Origin: DALYDK01 sp964477125
GTDB taxonomy: Bacteria; Patescibacteriota; Saccharimonadia; Saccharimonadales; CAIOMD01
Direction of reading: 5' to 3'
Length of the DNA: 16,009 nucleotides
Assembly (NCBI GenBank): GCA_964477125.1
Contig: CAYZCZ010000019.1
Coordinates: 1 to 16,009, forward strand
Part shown: one piece after another, positions 12,585 to 16,009 of the stretch
Numbering within the stretch: position 1 is the stretch's first letter
Layout: every line of letters starts with the position of its first letter
Notes under the pieces: model-generated
The model's input: the letters and a program-made list of their open reading frames with translations, nothing else
What the model was told of the DNA's origin: nothing
Databases searched by the model: none
Translations under genes and position numbers: made by a program

Positions 12585-15191
12585 TTACAGTCTTGGCGGT
12601 GCATTAAATATTGCATCTACTTTAGCACCGTTTTGGCTTTCATCTTTTAAGAATGGCTTAGTCCAATATAGGTAGGCTGGGAAGTTAATAATTTCTGCTG
12701 TTTTACCAGTGTTGAAGGGCATATCTCCTCGTTCGCCACAATTTTTTATTCCCTTCCATGATGTACAATTCCAAGAACCATCAGGGCTATCTCCTAGCCC
12801 ATTACTTAAGTACCTACTGCCTCCAACGCGCCTAAAATCTATTGTTTTTGCAGATAAGGCTCCATTAATTGTTAGTGGTACTCTGCAATTCTCGTCTATT
12901 GTATTCTGAGACACATATCTGCCTGGTCCATATCCCGCATAACCGCAAGTATAAATATTTCCATCTGTAACCAATATGGCATCTACTCTTTTGACATTGT
13001 TATCTATAACAATGTCACCCTTGGATACAATCAATAGCACTCCCCGGTTATTGGTTTGAACATCACCTGCAATCATAAACATTTTATCGGTAGTATTAAC
13101 TATAGTTATTTGCCTATTGTCAAAGTCAGTGGCACCGCCAGGGCCAAAAGTATCTCCCGTGCCTAAGACAGGAATAACGTCGGCCGCACTAAAATGACTA
13201 GAGGCATTCAAGGTATAACATCCGCTAGCCTGACTGGCGAAAGAATTCCCGCTAGGAATTGCCGGGCAATTAGTTGGTAAACTATTTTTAACGTCTGTAT
13301 ACACAGAACTACTTTTTTTAGACAATAGTGAATTTGGTGAGTCTAAGCCATTGGGTGGAACCGGTGCCCCTGAACGGTAAGCGGCAGTATCTAAAACAAT
13401 ACTACTAAGTGCAAATGCAGCATATTGTGCAACAGAACCTTGACCATTGAATGGATTGGTTGGATTGTTTGTTCTTGAATTAAATTTAATAGTGCTGTCG
13501 GTAGAATAAATATCGTTGCCATAGAAGCGAGTGAACGGGACTTCGAAAACTGTAATGCTAGCGTTTGAACTTATGACACCATTTATGACTGTATTGTAAG
13601 ATACTGAGTCGCCAGGGTACTTGCTATTAAGTGCATCACTCTGGGTAGAATCTAGGGCTACAGATTCCATAATAGAACCTGGACAATAACCGTTACCAAT
13701 ATTTATATTAATAGGAATAGTTTTATTAACTGGTGAGCCTATTTGATAACGGCCGACCAAGTTAGTAATTATGCCAGAACCGGCTGGTGAGCAACCCCCC
13801 GAGCCGTAATCTATATAGAACCCAACCTGAAAGCTTAATGGCTTATCTTTTTCAATAGTCGTATTTATTGGTATATTGCTAGCTCCATTTGGCCTAGAAA
13901 CATGTACACATTGGGTGGCAGACTTATCTATATAAGTAGCATAGTCTGGCCTTGGGGTAGGTTCTAGAGTGATTGTTCGGCAATATTCGCCTGGAACGGT
14001 TGGCGTAAAGTTATAGTTAGATACAACATCGCCATTGCTAAGTTTTTTATTAGTGCGACCTAAATTTGCTGCTGGTGGCAAGCCAGAACTGGTTATTTTG
14101 TAAGTATATTGGTCATTATTTACCCTGTTAAGGTCACTTAGATTTACAGAATTGGTAAACCGTACAGGCTGGCCAACAACGGCGCCACTACTCGCACCTG
14201 CATTAGCATCCAATGTAGCTGTAGATGGGCATTGCATATAATATATTTGTGATGCTCCTAAGCCGAACTGAATTGTATTATTCCAGTACACGTCTCTTAT
14301 TTCTAGAACATAGGCATTGTCTGGGCTAGCATTAAACTTATTTGATATTGAATTATTACTTCCGGATGGTGGTGTCCATTTTTTACTATTACCTCCGTCG
14401 TGCTGGTTTAAATCGACATACTGTATAAAATTACCTAGGTTGTTGTTGTTGCCTTTTCTATATTCAGCAACTTTTACTACAACATCTCTACCGACTTGGG
14501 CACCACTGTTATCTGTATTTTTATTATCCATATCATATAGATAAAAATATAAGTCTGCATTGCCCTGTTGGGTGCACGGTAGGCCAAAAGGAACATTATA
14601 GTCAACATACGTAGGGCTTTCATTAGTCTGTTCCATAGTGGCATTAAATTGATTCGAACCTGGTAAGCCAATAAATGCACCCGGCGTATTGGTACTTACT
14701 GAATAGTTATTAACAACATCAGCCTTTGTTGCCACAATATTTAGGTCAACGTAGTAATAGCCCGTACCCGGTTCTTTATTGGAAATATTATCAAAATTTA
14801 TAGATTTATCGCGTTCATCACCTCCACAAGAATATTTACCATACCTAGTATAAGCTGGACCATAATCAACTGGATTGATTTTGGTAATATTGTCACCTCC
14901 GTTAATATTTGTTGGATCTTCAATGTAATCATCTGTACTCGGGCAGAAATAAATATTGTTTAAGTTTACACTGCCATGGTTATTTTTAAACCAAACTCGT
15001 ATTCTGGAATCTCCACTATTTACATATTGTGTATTTTGGCTTGACATCTGCAATACAGCACCACCCTGAGCGCTCACGCTACCGTTTGGAAAAGAACTAG
15101 ATATATGGGGAGAACCAGCCTGCGCTGCATTATTAAAAAACAGTACAGCGCCTAAAATACCAAGAAGGATGAACAGTAGTTTAGTTTTCAT
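12585..15191 (-). CDS. Large exported surface protein, candidate pilus-associated adhesin
   Basis: 868 aa. A Sec signal peptide (hydrophobic core 5-19, AQA at 23-25) precedes a long Asn/Ser/Thr/Gly-rich, beta-prone protein with about 16 scattered cysteines. Visible zones: 26-320, several beta domains with YFYLYDMDNK and YVLEIRDVYWNN; about 335-435, an Ig-like segment ending in PGEYCRTITLEP and QCVHVSRP; about 440-550, another beta domain; 551-640, VPFTRFYGNDIY followed by SVAQYAAFALSSIV, a pattern I recall from large Patescibacteria surface proteins; 695-790, short strand repeats (GVLLIVSKGDIVI, VDAILVTDGNIYTC, LTINGALSAKTIDF) like a beta-solenoid. No C-terminal anchor or sorting signal is visible. 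Its ATG overlaps the upstream TPR-like gene by 11 nt. A role as adhesin or pilus tip protein is inferred from location and composition only. Confidence 0.8.
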   Translation of the reverse strand: MKTKLLFILLGILGAVLFFNNAAQAGSPHISSSFPNGSVSAQGGAVLQMSSQNTQYVNSGDSRIRVWFKNNHGSVNLNNIYFCPSTDDYIEDPTNINGGDNITKINPVDYGPAYTRYGKYSCGGDERDKSINFDNISNKEPGTGYYYVDLNIVATKADVVNNYSVSTNTPGAFIGLPGSNQFNATMEQTNESPTYVDYNVPFGLPCTQQGNADLYFYLYDMDNKNTDNSGAQVGRDVVVKVAEYRKGNNNNLGNFIQYVDLNQHDGGNSKKWTPPSGSNNSISNKFNASPDNAYVLEIRDVYWNNTIQFGLGASQIYYMQCPSTATLDANAGASSGAVVGQPVRFTNSVNLSDLNRVNNDQYTYKITSSGLPPAANLGRTNKKLSNGDVVSNYNFTPTVPGEYCRTITLEPTPRPDYATYIDKSATQCVHVSRPNGASNIPINTTIEKDKPLSFQVGFYIDYGSGGCSPAGSGIITNLVGRYQIGSPVNKTIPININIGNGYCPGSIMESVALDSTQSDALNSKYPGDSVSYNTVINGVISSNASITVFEVPFTRFYGNDIYSTDSTIKFNSRTNNPTNPFNGQGSVAQYAAFALSSIVLDTAAYRSGAPVPPNGLDSPNSLLSKKSSSVYTDVKNSLPTNCPAIPSGNSFASQASGCYTLNASSHFSAADVIPVLGTGDTFGPGGATDFDNRQITIVNTTDKMFMIAGDVQTNNRGVLLIVSKGDIVIDNNVKRVDAILVTDGNIYTCGYAGYGPGRYVSQNTIDENCRVPLTINGALSAKTIDFRRVGGSRYLSNGLGDSPDGSWNCTSWKGIKNCGERGDMPFNTGKTAEIINFPAYLYWTKPFLKDESQNGAKVDAIFNAPPRL

Positions 15192-15885
15192 TTTGGCCTT
15201 TTTCCATTTCTATAATTAGGCTATTGTGTTTGGCCATTAAAACATGTTTTGCTCTATCGTTTAGTGAACTATCGCTATTTATAAGGTCTTTATATTTTTG
15301 CAAATTTTGTTTTGCTAAATTTATGTCATTAGCCAAATATGCGGTTTGTGCATAGAAAAGATAGTAGTCAGTATTTTTATACGCACCGTTTGGAATTTCA
15401 GATAAAATTTGTAATGCACTTTTATTATCTTTTATATATACAAAAGCCTGGGACTGTTTATAGGCAGACTCTGGATATTTTTGTACATTAATTTTATTTT
15501 TTGTTAGTTTTATTGCCATTGCTTGATCAATATTAGCAATGTCAGTACTGTTATAACTTGTGATTTCTTGAACAAGCTTTTTTTCCTGGTTTTGCCTGGT
15601 TGAATAAATATAGCCAAATGAGCAAACAATTAATAATACTAAAACAAGAAAAAATGATATAAATATTTTCTTTTTGCTAAATTTGGATGTAAATTTAGGC
15701 ATATTTTTAGCGCTACTACTTATGCTAACATTAATTTCTTTATCTATTTTAGGTTGCATTTTAGCGGGTTGGAGTGATTTTTTACTTACTGTCTCTTTGT
15801 TCATATCGCCAATTATTAGACCTTTTTTAGTCTGTTCTTCGGCTTTATTGGCCAAGTTTTTTCTGTTGTCTTGTTCTTTGTTCAT
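15181..15885 (-). CDS. Membrane-anchored TPR-like protein
   Basis: 234 aa. A charged, Lys-rich cytoplasmic N terminus (1-72) is followed by one transmembrane helix (about 74-94) and an extracytoplasmic helical region of about 140 residues. That region looks like tetratricopeptide repeats: SAYKQSQAFVYIKDNKSALQ, DYYLFYAQTAYLANDINLAK and a third helical pair, with the A/Y/L spacing of TPR helices. Such domains bind partner proteins, so it may dock or stabilise the surface protein encoded next, whose start it overlaps by 11 nt. No ribosome-binding site is evident at the ATG; the stop of the truncated pilM copy lies 13 nt upstream, so translation may be coupled to it. Family unassigned. Confidence 0.7.
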   Translation of the reverse strand: MNKEQDNRKNLANKAEEQTKKGLIIGDMNKETVSKKSLQPAKMQPKIDKEINVSISSSAKNMPKFTSKFSKKKIFISFFLVLVLLIVCSFGYIYSTRQNQEKKLVQEITSYNSTDIANIDQAMAIKLTKNKINVQKYPESAYKQSQAFVYIKDNKSALQILSEIPNGAYKNTDYYLFYAQTAYLANDINLAKQNLQKYKDLINSDSSLNDRAKHVLMAKHNSLIIEMEKGQNEN

Positions 15886-15898
15886 TATTTTTTACTGC

Positions 15899-16009
15899 TT
15901 AAGCTTTATTTAACCATATAAAACATACATTGAGCAAGGCTTTTACGGGCCCATTCCCCTTCAACTGGACTAGGCGTATTGCCGAAGTTCCAATATCTAG
16001 GCCAAAAAA
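15899..16009 (-). pseudogene. 3'-truncated duplicate of pilM 5' end (partial at window edge)
   Basis: The - strand reads FFGLDIGTSAIRLVQLKGNG, then PVKAL, identical to PilM residues 10-34 except S28N. It then diverges into LNVCFIWLNKA and a TAA at 15899-15901. Thirty-six codons are visible and the start lies outside the window; if it begins like pilM the product would have 45 residues and no actin-like fold. It cannot be a working PilM. It may retain the pilM promoter upstream of the edge and so drive the two genes that follow. Confidence 0.85.

Noticed and set aside
1..16009. CRISPR arrays, tRNA or rRNA genes, insertion sequences, or phage genes.
   Set aside because: I saw no regularly spaced repeats, no cloverleaf or rRNA-like segments, and no transposase, integrase or phage structural protein in any frame.
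12422..16009. Interpretation of the flanking repeats as transposon target-site duplications.
   Set aside because: A duplication of at least 71 nt is far too long for typical target sites, no transposase is encoded between the copies, and no terminal inverted repeats are visible.

Overview
The window is an AT-rich (roughly 37-38% G+C by eye), densely packed type IV pilus (T4P) locus. Gene content and order (pilM-pilN-pilO-small membrane protein-pilB-pilT-pilC-pilin-pilD-minor pilins), no visible PilQ secretin or PilP lipoprotein, a major pilin with a PALQRN..RNT..EAD segment after the membrane helix, and a minor pilin with a G|DTIIE cleavage site all suggest a Patescibacteria/CPR genome, possibly Saccharibacteria. 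This rests on gene layout and recalled family features, not on a database search. Stops behave as in the standard bacterial code.

Layout. At the left edge, on the + strand, a promoter-like sequence is followed by a short leader with a terminator hairpin, then a 165-aa secreted protein of unknown function. A perfect 13-bp hairpin separates it from the convergent pilus genes, which are all on the - strand. In transcription order from the right edge these are: (i) a 3'-truncated duplicate of the pilM 5' end, cut by the window end; (ii) a membrane-anchored TPR-like protein and an 868-aa exported surface protein, overlapping by 11 nt; (iii) intact pilM with its own promoter and apparently no leader; (iv) pilN, pilO and an 84-aa membrane protein joined by TAATG stop/start overlaps; (v) pilB, pilT and pilC; (vi) the probable major pilin with its own upstream region and downstream hairpin; (vii) pilD; (viii) a tightly overlapping operon of four minor pilin-like genes ending with a PilX-like protein.

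How it works together. PilD cleaves the prepilins. PilB drives assembly and PilT retraction through the PilC platform. PilM/N/O and perhaps the 84-aa protein form the alignment complex. The minor pilins prime or cap the fibre. The 868-aa protein is a candidate adhesin or cell-surface partner.

Most notable observations. (1) The TPR/868-aa pair is flanked by direct repeats of the pilM 5' end at least 71 nt long, so it looks like a cassette inserted by recombination at pilM and possibly excisable. (2) The leader of the secreted-protein gene can form mutually exclusive terminator and antiterminator pairings. (3) pilM appears to be transcribed from a TTGGCA-N17-TACAAT promoter directly at its ATG. 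(4) A perfect 22-nt palindrome sits at the -35 position of the minor pilin operon.
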